Source: Maribacter hydrothermalis (lineage in GTDB: Bacteria > Bacteroidota > Bacteroidia > Flavobacteriales > Flavobacteriaceae). Taken from it: a stretch of 64,000 nt of DNA. Position numbers and translations under genes: made by a program. Of this stretch, positions 8,920 to 17,646 are shown piece after piece. The stretch's first letter is position 1; every line of letters begins with the position of its first letter. The stretch lies in the NCBI RefSeq assembly GCF_001913155.1, contig NZ_CP018760.1:3968001-4032000 (forward strand), written 5' to 3'. The notes under the pieces are model-generated. The model was not told the origin of the DNA. It worked only from the letters and a program-made list of their open reading frames with translations, and did not search any database.

Positions 8920-10342
8920 CGAACTATTTGGCATTATACTAGAGTACATCAATTTCGTATTCTTTTTGTTTACCATGATATTGTTTATCATGTTCTCCGC
9001 TATGGCTTATTTCTCTACAAGAAATTCGCTTCATTATAGAAATAAAAATAGTTTTACGGATATCACTAAAATAATGGCGTCACCATTGGCACCAACAATT
9101 ACCATTATTGCCCCTGCTTATAATGAGGGTTTAACAATTGTGGAGAATATAAGATCCCTATTGTCTTTACAGTACGTTAATTATGACGTTATGGTGGTTA
9201 ATGACGGAAGTAAGGACGATACATTACAAAAGTTAATAGATCATTATGATCTTGAAAAAATAGATGTAGCTATAGATCCAGATTGGAAATCAAAACCGGT
9301 TAAAGGTATTTATAAGTCTAGAAATAGGGCATTTGAAAAGCTGACCGTTGTAGATAAAATGAATGGCGGCAAATCTGATGCTTTAAACACGGGTGTAGCT
9401 TTATCCACTAGTAAATATGTAGGTTGTATAGACGTAGACTGTTTATTACAACCAGATGCTTTATTACATGTAGTAAAATCTTTTTTTCAACGATCAAAGA
9501 AAAGGGTTATTGCTGTTGGTGGAGTTATACGTGTAGCAAACTCATGTATTATACAAGGTGGTCGGCTAGAGGAAATTAAACTTCCTACTAATTGGTTGGC
9601 AAGGTTTCAGCTTTTAGAATACACACGCTCTTTTATTTTAGGTAGAATGGCCTGGGGTAGAATCGATAGTTTATTGATCATATCGGGTGCATTTGGTTTT
9701 TTTGAACGAGAAATAGCTTTGGCTGTAGGTGGTTATGATACTAAAACGGTTGGTGAGGATATGGAAATTATCTTTAAGATGAGACGTTATATGCATGACC
9801 TTAAAGAACCGTATACTATTGAGTATATTCCAGATCCCTTGTGTTGGACAGAAGTACCCGAAGACCTTAAAATTCTTGTAAACCAAAGGGACCGTTGGGC
9901 TCGTGGTAATTTAGAAACTTTATTTAAACATAAGGATATGCTGTTTAATTCTAAGTATGGCAGACTTGGTTTATTAAGTTATCCGTATTGGTTTTTTTAT
10001 GAGTGGCTTGCTCCATTATTAGAGTTCTTTGGATTTTTTACAATTATACTATTTGCATATTTAGGTATTCTTAATTGGGAATTTTTTATTCTAATTACGG
10101 CATCTATATACCTCTTCTCTATTATGATTTCGTTTTACGCCATTCTTTGGGATGTGTATTCGTACAATCAATATAGAAAAACAAAAGACATTTTAATATT
10201 AATGGGGCTTTCTATTCTTGAGCCTTTCATTTTTCACCCAATAGTAGTATACGCTGCAGTTAGGGGCAATTATAAAAAGTTATTTAAGGTAAAATCCGGT
10301 TGGGGTTCACAAGTCCGAAAAGGTTTTGCTAAAGCATCGTAA
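8912..10342 (+). CDS. Processive family 2 glycosyltransferase, membrane-bound
   Basis: 476 residues. One N-terminal membrane helix (about 10-32), a cytoplasmic GT-A catalytic domain, and three or so C-terminal helices. Visible GT2 motifs: IAPAYNEG and VVNDGSKDDT (nucleotide binding), CIDVDCLL (metal-binding DxD), GEDMEI (general-base ED) and QRDRWARG, the Q/R-x-x-RW motif of processive synthases such as PgaC, cellulose and hyaluronan synthases. It should polymerise a beta-linked glycan from nucleotide sugar and extrude it across the inner membrane. Sugar identity cannot be deduced. Overlap with the HEAT gene and 5-bp spacing to the next gene indicate one operon. Confidence 0.92.
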   Translation: MDSELFGIILEYINFVFFLFTMILFIMFSAMAYFSTRNSLHYRNKNSFTDITKIMASPLAPTITIIAPAYNEGLTIVENIRSLLSLQYVNYDVMVVNDGSKDDTLQKLIDHYDLEKIDVAIDPDWKSKPVKGIYKSRNRAFEKLTVVDKMNGGKSDALNTGVALSTSKYVGCIDVDCLLQPDALLHVVKSFFQRSKKRVIAVGGVIRVANSCIIQGGRLEEIKLPTNWLARFQLLEYTRSFILGRMAWGRIDSLLIISGAFGFFEREIALAVGGYDTKTVGEDMEIIFKMRRYMHDLKEPYTIEYIPDPLCWTEVPEDLKILVNQRDRWARGNLETLFKHKDMLFNSKYGRLGLLSYPYWFFYEWLAPLLEFFGFFTIILFAYLGILNWEFFILITASIYLFSIMISFYAILWDVYSYNQYRKTKDILILMGLSILEPFIFHPIVVYAAVRGNYKKLFKVKSGWGSQVRKGFAKAS

Positions 10343-10347
10343 AAAAC

Positions 10348-12729
10348 ATGAACACAAGTACTATAGATAGATATTCTTTAAAGCAGTATACGCGGCTTAT
10401 GATTTCCTTTTTTGGATGTTTGCTGGTGTTGATGCTTTTTCAATATGGTGTACTATACTACAAAGGTGTACTCGATACTATTTTTTCTACAAGCTTGTTA
10501 AAAGCTATTATACACCAAATTGGATTTACCGCAATTACGGGTATAATTATGGTATTTCCATTTAACTTTTGGGAAAACCTACGGTCAAAATATGGTTTTA
10601 ATCTAGTCTTTGTTTTACTAAGTTTTATATTAATTATCGAAGCCATGTTAACGGGCTATTATTGTACTACGCTCGTACCGTTAGGGTCAGATTTATTGGG
10701 GTATAGTTATTCTGATATGAAAATAACCATTGCAAACTCGGGCGGATTTATGATTTCCGTTTATTTGCTTATTGGTATTGTTTTCTTAATTAGTCTCTTT
10801 TTAGGCTTATATAGAGTTACCTCAAAGTTTTATCACCGTATTAGCAGAATGTACCCGTTTACCATCGTCCTATTCAGCTTGTTTGTTGCTTCTTTGTTTA
10901 CCGATGGGAAACCCATTAATCAGAATAAAACTCAGTATTTAGCCGTAAACCTCTACAATAGTAGTACAGAAGATAATTCTTATACTTCAACAGAAGAATA
11001 TCCTTTGGTGAAAAAACCAGAAATTGAAAATGTTCTTGGCGAGTACTTTGAGTTAAAGGATGAAAAACCGAATATCGTTTTTATAATGGTTGAAGGTCTA
11101 GGTAGAGATTTTGTTGGTGAAGGCGCAGAATACGGAGGTTTTACACCTTATTTAGATTCACTTTCTACCAAGTCGTTATACTGGGAAAATTTCCTAAGTA
11201 ATACCGGTAGGACATTTGGCGTACTACCATCGTTATTAGGCTCGTTACCATTTGGTAAAAGTGGCTTTATGGAACTAGACGAGTTTCCTAATAAACTAAC
11301 CTTGTTTAGTGTTCTTAAAAATAATGGCTACCACACCTCATTCTATCAAGGCACCAATAGCTCTTTCGATAAAGTTGATCGGTTTCTTAAAAGTGAGAAT
11401 GTTGATTTTGTTTTAGACAAATCTGGTTTTGGTGTTAATTATGAACAGCAAGCTGAGGACGCAGCTGGTTCTTCTTGGGGTTATCCTGATAAGGAATTGT
11501 TCAAGAAAAGTATTAGTCTGCCTAGAGAAGACAATCAACCTAGATTGGAGGTATACATGACTATTAGTACGCACGAACCTTTTATTCCGCCAAATCAAGA
11601 TTTATATGAAAAAAAGGTGGAGGAAAAACTTTCTAAAGGAGGGTTTGACTCAAGGGTTGAAAAAGTAATTGAAAAAAACGACAATGTATTTGCAACGCTT
11701 TTATATACTGATGATGCTATAAAATGGTTTATGAATGCCTATAAATCGCAACCTAATTACAACAATACTATTTTTATAATAACTGGTGACCATAGGCTAA
11801 TACCTATTCCACAACGAAATAATATTAGTCGTTTTCATGTCCCATTAATTATGTATAGCCCAATGTTAAAGGCTACTCGTAAAATGAGTTCTGTGTCTTC
11901 ACATTTTGATGTTACACCGTCCATATTAGCATTATTAGACAATTCATATGAATTAAAAATGCCTAAAAAAGTTGCTTGGATGGGTGGTGCTTTAGATATG
12001 GAAACTTCATTTAGGTCTATTAAAAACATTCCTTTAATGAGAAATAAGAATGAATTGAAGGAATATATAAGCGGAGAAAAACTATTTACGGATGGGGATA
12101 TTATGCAGCTAGATGAGAATATGAATATAAGTTCTGCGTTTGGTGGTGGTTCTGTAGAAGAGACATTAGAGCGCTTTAAATCTGTTAATCATTACGTGAC
12201 AACAGAAAATAAAATTATACCGGATAGCTTGGCTATTTTCACTATTCAAAAAGAAAAATTTACAGATACGGAAACCGTTTGGCTAAATAGTGTTTATGAC
12301 GGTAAAGATTCTGATAAAGGATATTTTAAAGCACGGGAATTAGCATGGAATAAAAAATGGGATAAAGCATTGTTGTTATGTCGTTATAACCTCTCGGAAG
12401 CACCTAGCCATATAGATACTAAAATATTAATGGGTAGGGTGTATTCATGGAAAGGCCAACATACTAAAGCTGCTGAAATTTTAAATGAATGCATAAATCT
12501 GAATCCAAATTATATTGATTCGTATGCTGCTTTATTTGATGTCTATTTTTGGTCGGATCAACTGAAAAAGGGACTGGAACTTATAGAAATGGTTGAAGCA
12601 AACAGCTCTAGCGCTAATGAAATAGCTGATAAAATTTCAAGAGCGCGTAACCTTGCCAGAAACGCAGGGATTAATATACATACAACCGTAATAAAAGAGT
12701 CTGATAAAAAATTGGCTTCAACTGAATAA
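10348..12729 (+). CDS. LtaS-like phosphoglycerol transferase (sulfatase fold) with C-terminal TPRs
   Basis: 793 residues. Five N-terminal transmembrane helices (about 17-185) match LTA synthase topology. The periplasmic alkaline-phosphatase/sulfatase-fold domain (about 235-560) has the expected metal and nucleophile positions: Glu in FIMVEGLG near residue 249, Thr289 in NTGRTFGVLPS, His in STHEPF, and Asp481-His482 in ITGDHR. The C-terminal 130 residues look like TPR helices (KALLLCRYNLSEAPSHIDT, ILNECINLNPNYID), an unusual addition to LtaS-type enzymes. The family moves glycerol-phosphate (or phosphoethanolamine) from phospholipid to an acceptor; here the likely acceptor is the glycan made by the neighbouring GT2. 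Stop and next start overlap as TAATG. Confidence 0.87.
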   Translation: MNTSTIDRYSLKQYTRLMISFFGCLLVLMLFQYGVLYYKGVLDTIFSTSLLKAIIHQIGFTAITGIIMVFPFNFWENLRSKYGFNLVFVLLSFILIIEAMLTGYYCTTLVPLGSDLLGYSYSDMKITIANSGGFMISVYLLIGIVFLISLFLGLYRVTSKFYHRISRMYPFTIVLFSLFVASLFTDGKPINQNKTQYLAVNLYNSSTEDNSYTSTEEYPLVKKPEIENVLGEYFELKDEKPNIVFIMVEGLGRDFVGEGAEYGGFTPYLDSLSTKSLYWENFLSNTGRTFGVLPSLLGSLPFGKSGFMELDEFPNKLTLFSVLKNNGYHTSFYQGTNSSFDKVDRFLKSENVDFVLDKSGFGVNYEQQAEDAAGSSWGYPDKELFKKSISLPREDNQPRLEVYMTISTHEPFIPPNQDLYEKKVEEKLSKGGFDSRVEKVIEKNDNVFATLLYTDDAIKWFMNAYKSQPNYNNTIFIITGDHRLIPIPQRNNISRFHVPLIMYSPMLKATRKMSSVSSHFDVTPSILALLDNSYELKMPKKVAWMGGALDMETSFRSIKNIPLMRNKNELKEYISGEKLFTDGDIMQLDENMNISSAFGGGSVEETLERFKSVNHYVTTENKIIPDSLAIFTIQKEKFTDTETVWLNSVYDGKDSDKGYFKARELAWNKKWDKALLLCRYNLSEAPSHIDTKILMGRVYSWKGQHTKAAEILNECINLNPNYIDSYAALFDVYFWSDQLKKGLELIEMVEANSSSANEIADKISRARNLARNAGINIHTTVIKESDKKLASTE

Positions 12730-14036
12730 TGAGTAAAACGGTTTTACATATTATATTTTATTTTTTGTTTATAGGCGTTAGCAGTGTTTTTGGACAAGAC
12801 GCTGAAAAATCGTTGCCAGATTTTAATACAGCTTATGAGCTTGCGTATGAGGGCAAAACCAATTCTGCCTATACCATATTAAACTCGTTGGCAAAAGAGC
12901 CAACAGCCGATAATAAAACATCAATTTTATTGGCAAGTACGTTAAGTTGGAGAGGAAATTTTGATAAAGCCCGGTTACTTTTCAATACCATCTTATCAAA
13001 AGAAAAGGACAATAGAGAGGCTTGGATATCGGCGGTAAAAAATGAATTATATGCAAAAAATTATGCAACTGCATTAGGTTTGGCAAATAAGGGCTTATTA
13101 TTTATTAAAGAAGATAAAGAATTAGAACGATTAAAATCGTTGGCTTTTGAAGCCGTAAATTCCATAGAATTTGAAGATAAAGGGTGGTATAATGTAGACA
13201 GTAAAGTAAGTTCTAAATTAGTTGATGTTGAACAAAACAAAAAAGTAGCAACTGAAGACGAATTAGATCCATCACTTAGAAAAACGCCAGTAACTGAAGA
13301 AAAGTTAAAAAATAGGGTGGCAGTGAATAGCTCGGTTACTTTTTTTGACCAACGTTTTGACCCAGTTACATCCAATAGTATTTCATATAAGCGACAAACA
13401 AAATATGGTAGTATAATACCAAGATTAAACAATAGCAATAGAGTTGGGAAAAATGGAATACAACTTGATTTAGATTTGTATCCAAAAATTGCCAAAGGTT
13501 TTTATGCCTATATAAACTACGGCTTTTCTGAATCTGAATTATACCCAGATCATAAAGTTGGCGGAGATATTTATTATAATCATAAAAGCGGAATAGAATT
13601 TTCTGCAGGTGGGCGTTATATTAGTTTTGCGACTAGAGATGTGAAATCTATTACTAATTCATTAGGCTATTATAGAGGTAATTATTATTTCTCCTTGCGG
13701 TCTTTTATTACGCCAAGCTCAAATCAATTAACCAAAGCGTCGGGAAATATTCTAATTCGTAAGTATTTAAAAGATGCGGAGAATTATATGGGGGTAAATT
13801 TCGGAGTTGGCTTTTCGCCAGAATTAAGGCAGTTTACTTCAGGAGATCAATTACTTGCAGAAACATTACTATATATAGAATCGCAACGGTTAAGCTTTGA
13901 ATATCAATTTTCTAGTAAAAATGATATTAGTTCATATAGAACCAATATTGGGGTATTACGACAAGAACAGTCTTTTGACCCTGGAACTTTCTTTTATTCT
14001 TTCTCGGCTGGATTAACCTATCAGTTTAATTTTTAG
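12729..14036 (+). CDS. YaiO-family outer-membrane beta-barrel with N-terminal TPR region
   Basis: 435 residues with a signal peptide (MSKTVLHIIFYFLFIGVSSV, cleavage near FGQ). Residues about 30-150 are TPR-like helices (ARLLFNTILSKEKDNREAW); about 200-435 alternate hydrophobic and polar residues as in beta-barrel strands and end in YQFNF, an aromatic terminus typical of outer-membrane insertion. This periplasmic TPR plus barrel design resembles PgaA, BcsC and other exopolysaccharide porins. Being last in a GT2/LtaS operon it is the probable export channel. It overlaps the convergent ILEI-GDPD gene by 11 bp. Confidence 0.85.
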   Translation: MSKTVLHIIFYFLFIGVSSVFGQDAEKSLPDFNTAYELAYEGKTNSAYTILNSLAKEPTADNKTSILLASTLSWRGNFDKARLLFNTILSKEKDNREAWISAVKNELYAKNYATALGLANKGLLFIKEDKELERLKSLAFEAVNSIEFEDKGWYNVDSKVSSKLVDVEQNKKVATEDELDPSLRKTPVTEEKLKNRVAVNSSVTFFDQRFDPVTSNSISYKRQTKYGSIIPRLNNSNRVGKNGIQLDLDLYPKIAKGFYAYINYGFSESELYPDHKVGGDIYYNHKSGIEFSAGGRYISFATRDVKSITNSLGYYRGNYYFSLRSFITPSSNQLTKASGNILIRKYLKDAENYMGVNFGVGFSPELRQFTSGDQLLAETLLYIESQRLSFEYQFSSKNDISSYRTNIGVLRQEQSFDPGTFFYSFSAGLTYQFNF

Positions 14037-15321
14037 GTTTCATATCTGAAATCCATTTATCTGCATACATCCCATAAACTAAGCCCAATTCATTGTCCTG
14101 TACGTACTGTTCGTCTTTACCTGGGTCAAAATTAACATTGTATACATAAACCTTAATACCTGCTTCTTTTAATGCAAGCATAAGTTTCTTTTGACTTGCT
14201 ATTATTCGTCTAGATAGTGCTACATGTTTTACATTATTAATTTTAAGAAAGTTAATCTGATCGCCTTTAATATCAAGTAATGGTTCTTGCGAAATCATTG
14301 CATGTATACCATGCTCCGATGCTTTTTCTACTGCCATAACACTAAATAACTCCATTATTAATCGTTCTTTATCAACAAAAGCATCAGCAAAAGAAATTGG
14401 GTCATTAACTTTATCTGTAATTAATGTGGCATCTGGGTGATTCTTAAACCAAGTATTTATGCCTTCCATATCCAAGGTAGTATAGTCGCCATAAATTTTC
14501 TCCTTCATAAATTGATCGTGAGTAGGAGGAAGAGTGCCCGTATAATCTGTAAAACGTGCCCACATATTCCAATCATGTGCCGCAACTAAATGTCCGTCAG
14601 CTGTTTCGATAATATCCAATTCAAAATAGCGAAATCCTTTTTTATAGTTTTCATCTAGTGCATTTTTAGAATTGGTAGATTTCACCCCGTATACTTCTCC
14701 GCCAGCATGTGCAATGTATCTGTCAATTTTAGGGGTAAACTCATATACCTCTTTTGGGAAATACTCTTCATTTGAAGTTATTTCAGAAGGTATGTTAATG
14801 GTCTGTGTAATTGAATTATCATCAATTTGCTCTACAATAGTGCCAGCTAGGTTATGCATAATATAGGCTTGTCTACCTTTAAGTGTACTTAATTTTGTTA
14901 ATCCCAAACTAGCCAACTGCTTTTCTGACCCAACAAGGCTAGCTGCCGCAGAATCGTGTGCTAAAATTGCAATAATGGCATTAGTTTTAATCATTTTTGA
15001 ATAAACCGCGATGAATTCCTGAACATCTTCTTTGCTACCGTAGGTATCAAATGTTTTGAATTCTATTTTATTATTGGCTCTTAAATGTATAATGGTTAAT
15101 CCACGTTCAACACCTTCTGTTTGTGATAAAAAAGTAAATGTGCTTCTTTCATGAGTATTAAAACTATGACTGTTAAGCACCAATTCTTGGCTAATTGTTT
15201 TTTCATCAAGATCAATAGCAGGAGAAAAGGTATTTCCTTTTACAATGGTTCCTAGACATAAAAAAAGTATAAGTAGTCTAATTTTTAAGGAAGAAGTACT
15301 TAATACGAGATTTTTATTCAT
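14026..15321 (-). CDS. Secreted ILEI-like + glycerophosphodiester phosphodiesterase-like fusion
   Basis: 431 residues from the ATG at 15321, which gives a clean signal peptide (LKIRLLILFLCLGTIVKG); an ATG at 15351 would add ten residues. Residues about 55-165 resemble the ILEI/FAM3 domain: RGLTIIHLRANNKIEFKTFD, TYGSKEDVQEFIAVYS, then IIAILAHDSAA. The C-terminal part (about 205-430) resembles GDPD/PI-PLC-type TIM barrels: YIAHAGGEVYG, GFRYFELDIIETADGHLVAA followed by HDW. The usual HR at the catalytic start is HA here, so activity is plausible but unproven. It sits tail-to-tail with the phosphoglycerol-transferase/export operon, which suggests turnover of a glycerophosphate-modified surface polymer. 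Confidence 0.8.
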   Translation of the reverse strand: MNKNLVLSTSSLKIRLLILFLCLGTIVKGNTFSPAIDLDEKTISQELVLNSHSFNTHERSTFTFLSQTEGVERGLTIIHLRANNKIEFKTFDTYGSKEDVQEFIAVYSKMIKTNAIIAILAHDSAAASLVGSEKQLASLGLTKLSTLKGRQAYIMHNLAGTIVEQIDDNSITQTINIPSEITSNEEYFPKEVYEFTPKIDRYIAHAGGEVYGVKSTNSKNALDENYKKGFRYFELDIIETADGHLVAAHDWNMWARFTDYTGTLPPTHDQFMKEKIYGDYTTLDMEGINTWFKNHPDATLITDKVNDPISFADAFVDKERLIMELFSVMAVEKASEHGIHAMISQEPLLDIKGDQINFLKINNVKHVALSRRIIASQKKLMLALKEAGIKVYVYNVNFDPGKDEQYVQDNELGLVYGMYADKWISDMKPKN

Positions 15322-15778
15322 TTTATTTCTTTCTTTTATAAATTCAACCATACATCAATAGCTATACTCGTATGATTGTAAAATGAAAACGAATTTATGT
15401 TTTTCATATTGTTGTAAGTTATGGCAAAGCAGATTGCTCATAAATGTTTTGTGAAATTTTATACTTAAATCGTTATTTGATTTTATAGTAAAGACAAGTT
15501 GTATTTTTTAAATACCAAAACTGTTGAGTATAGCCTTATAGTTTAAAGCGTTTTGCTTAGATTATCGATAAAATACCAAAAAATAGGTTGAAATACATTT
15601 CTGTAAAGCCCTGAAAACAGGGAGTTTTAGAATTTTAATTACAAACAACACGTTTTCTAGGGTTTTACAACAAAAATAAAATGGTTCACCACATTTAATT
15701 GTTGTAACCTCACTTTCCTTATATATTTACTACAAGATTAATATACCCAAATCAATTTTAATTTTTAAACCTACAAAA
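15322..15778. promoter_or_regulatory. Intergenic region with a long-range RNA hairpin at 15602-15669
   Basis: This 457-bp stretch has no credible gene. TGTAAAGCCCT (15602-15612) can pair with AGGGTTTTACA (15659-15669), 11 bp with one G-U, enclosing a smaller CCCTG-AAAA-CAGGG hairpin. It lies about 110 bp before the first of two tiny plus-strand ORFs, so it may be a leader structure, or part of a separate small RNA. Promoter regions for the divergent ILEI-GDPD gene must also be here. No clear TAnnTTTG element is seen. Confidence 0.45.
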
Positions 15779-15877
15779 ATGCTTTACGACACTTACGGTG
15801 AAGAATACCTTATGTTTCTTCAAGATTTAAACGAAATTTTAAGTATCAACGAATTAGTTGAGTTGGACTATATGTAA
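15779..15877 (+). CDS. Putative 32-residue micropeptide, paralogue 1
   Basis: ATG at 15779, stop TAA at 15875-15877. The peptide starts MLYDTYGEEYLMFLQDLNEI and ends in LVELDYM. It is acidic and amphipathic with no signal peptide. The next ORF, 38 bp downstream, encodes a peptide of almost the same length sharing the pattern F-(L/I)-Q-D-L-N-x-I-L followed by I-N at equivalent places. Two independent frames preserving the same core is the reason to call these coding. A strong terminator closes the pair. Function unknown. Confidence 0.55.
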   Translation: MLYDTYGEEYLMFLQDLNEILSINELVELDYM

Positions 15878-15915
15878 ATAGTAACCAAACCAAAACAACA
15901 AAAAAATAGATTCTT

Positions 15916-16017
15916 ATGGCACATCAAAATCAAGATCATTCATCCTATCAAAATTTTATTCAGGATTTAAATACCATCCTCGTAAATTTCAATATCAACA
16001 AATTAACGTATTCTTAG
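15916..16017 (+). CDS. Putative 33-residue micropeptide, paralogue 2
   Basis: ATG at 15916, stop TAG at 16015-16017. The peptide begins MAHQNQDHSSYQNFIQDLNT and ends NINKLTYS. It shares with the upstream 32-residue ORF the Y-x-x-F-(I/L)-Q-D-L-N-x-I-L core and a following I-N pair, while the flanks differ, as expected of diverged duplicates under selection at the core. It has no membrane segment or signal. It is followed 18 bp later by a 19-bp-stem terminator. Alternatives: a leader or signalling peptide pair, or chance; no function is known to me. Confidence 0.55.
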   Translation: MAHQNQDHSSYQNFIQDLNTILVNFNINKLTYS

Positions 16018-16035
16018 TGTTTTAAAACACTAAGG

Positions 16036-16075
16036 AAAAAAGAAAGCGCCCGTAAATACGGGCGCTTTCTTTTTT
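16036..16075. terminator. Strong bidirectional intrinsic terminator
   Basis: Perfect inverted repeat: six A, then GAAAGCGCCCGTA, a 2-base centre, and TACGGGCGCTTTC followed by six T. The U-tract is present on either strand, so it serves both the two plus-strand micropeptide ORFs and the convergent sigma factor gene. Confidence 0.92.
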
Positions 16076-16091
16076 ATAAATATATTTCTAT

Positions 16092-16955
16092 TTATCCTAA
16101 ATACGTTTTTAACAACTTGCTTCTAGATGCATGTCGTAACTTACGTATGGCCTTTTCACGAATTTGTCTTACACGTTCTCTTGTTAAATCGAACGTTTGT
16201 CCAATTTCAGCCAATGTCATTGATTGCTGGTCACCAATACCGTAGTATAACTTAACAACATCTGCTTCTCGTGGTGATAAGGTGTCCAAAGCTCTATTTA
16301 TTTCAGTATTCAACGACTGTTGTAACAATTGATTGTCGGGTCTTGGAGATTCACCTGAACGTAATACATCATATAAGTTAGAATCTTCACCTTCACGCAA
16401 TGGTGCATCCATAGATACGTGCCTGCCCGAATTTTTTAGTGATTGCTTTACCTCAGAAACAGTCATTTCCAATTCTTTTGCAATTTCTTCTGGAGACGGT
16501 GGACGCTCATGTGATTGCTCTAAATAAGAAAATGTCTTTTTAATCTTATTAATGGAGCCAATCTTATTTAAAGGTAAACGAACTACTCTAGATTGTTCCG
16601 CTAAAGCTTGTAATATAGATTGTCTGATCCACCAAACGGCATAGGATATAAACTTAAATCCTCTTGTTTCATCAAATCTTTTAGCTGCTTTTACTAAACC
16701 TAAATTTCCTTCGTTAATTAAATCGGGTAATTTTAAACCCTGATTTTGATATTGCTTTGCGACAGAAACTACGAATCTTAAGTTTGCAGTGGTTAATTTT
16801 TCCAATGCAGCTTGACTACCTTCTCTAATTTTCTGTGCTAATTCTACTTCTTCATTTGCAGTAATTAAATCAATTTTACTGATATCTTGCAAGTATTTGT
16901 CTAATGATTTGGATTCACGATTCGTTACTTGCTTGATAATCTTTAGTTGCCTCAT
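16092..16955 (-). CDS. rpoD: Primary RNA polymerase sigma factor (sigma-70/SigA type)
   Basis: 287 residues, the short form usual in Bacteroidota, lacking most of region 1.1. Region 1.2 ([20 protein letters not shown]), region 2 ([20 protein letters not shown], then [20 protein letters not shown] and [10 protein letters not shown]), region 3, and region 4 ([34 protein letters not shown]) are all intact. It directs RNA polymerase to housekeeping promoters, in this phylum the TTG/TAnnTTTG class; several such -7 elements occur in this window. It is monocistronic, ending against a bidirectional terminator. Confidence 0.95.
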   Translation of the reverse strand: MRQLKIIKQVTNRESKSLDKYLQDISKIDLITANEEVELAQKIREGSQAALEKLTTANLRFVVSVAKQYQNQGLKLPDLINEGNLGLVKAAKRFDETRGFKFISYAVWWIRQSILQALAEQSRVVRLPLNKIGSINKIKKTFSYLEQSHERPPSPEEIAKELEMTVSEVKQSLKNSGRHVSMDAPLREGEDSNLYDVLRSGESPRPDNQLLQQSLNTEINRALDTLSPREADVVKLYYGIGDQQSMTLAEIGQTFDLTRERVRQIREKAIRKLRHASRSKLLKTYLG

Positions 16956-17099
16956 ATGTGTGTATGGAATTTAGAAGTTGTACGAACTTACAGTATACCA
17001 CTTATTCTTGTCATTACCAAAGAAATACGACTTAACTTCTACACTAGTTATAAGCTTTAACAAAGAATTATGCATTTAGGACTTTAGAATAGTATAACT

Positions 17100-17107
17100 T
17101 ATTTTTG
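17100..17107 (+). promoter_or_regulatory. Probable -7 promoter element
   Basis: TATTTTTG matches the Bacteroidota -7 consensus TAnnTTTG and lies 20 bp before the ATG of the DUF6155-like gene. No clear -33 TTG is seen upstream. Confidence 0.45.
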
Positions 17108-17127
17108 ATATAACACACTTAGGTATT

Positions 17128-17643
17128 ATGAGTAAAAGGGCATTAAAAACATATATCTCTAAACTTCCAAAAAAGGCATTGGAAGAACAAATTTTAGAGC
17201 TTTACGAGAAATTTCCAGCAGTAAAAACATATTATGATTTTGCTTTTAATCCTAAGGAAGACAAGTTGATACAAGATGCTAAAGCAAAAATCGCTAACGA
17301 ATATTTTCCTTTAAAGCGTAAGCGACCTAAAGCAAGACGTTCCGTAGCCCAAAAATTTTTAAAGCACTTTATAAAACTAGGAGTAGACCCACATTTAGTT
17401 GCAGATGTTATGTGTTATAATCTCGAAATAGCACTAACTTTTTCCATGGATAAAAATGTGCCCGATTCCTTTTTTAGAAGTATGCTCAACTCATTTAATG
17501 AACTTATACAATATACGTCAGTACAAGGTATTTTACCTGAGTTTAAAGAACGTATTTTAAAAATATATACAGATACTCAAAAACAAAGATGGTTATTCGA
17601 TGATGAGTTTTCAAAGGGATTAGATATTATAGATTTAGATTAG
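17128..17643 (+). CDS. DUF6155-like protein
   Basis: 171 residues, cytoplasmic, rich in Lys and helix-forming residues. Starts MSKRALKTYISKLPKKALEE and contains FPLKRKRPKARRSVAQKFLK, a strongly basic central stretch. I match it from memory to the DUF6155 group of Bacteroidota proteins; function is unknown. A promoter element lies just upstream and the next gene starts 3 bp after the stop, so it is probably co-transcribed with the hydroxyacid dehydrogenase. The basic stretch could contact nucleic acid, but that is inference. Confidence 0.65.
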   Translation: MSKRALKTYISKLPKKALEEQILELYEKFPAVKTYYDFAFNPKEDKLIQDAKAKIANEYFPLKRKRPKARRSVAQKFLKHFIKLGVDPHLVADVMCYNLEIALTFSMDKNVPDSFFRSMLNSFNELIQYTSVQGILPEFKERILKIYTDTQKQRWLFDDEFSKGLDIIDLD

Positions 17644-17646
17644 ATT

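Noticed and set aside
13061..13495. 144-codon minus-strand frame
   Set aside because: Antisense to the YaiO-type gene; no domain, start signal or context.
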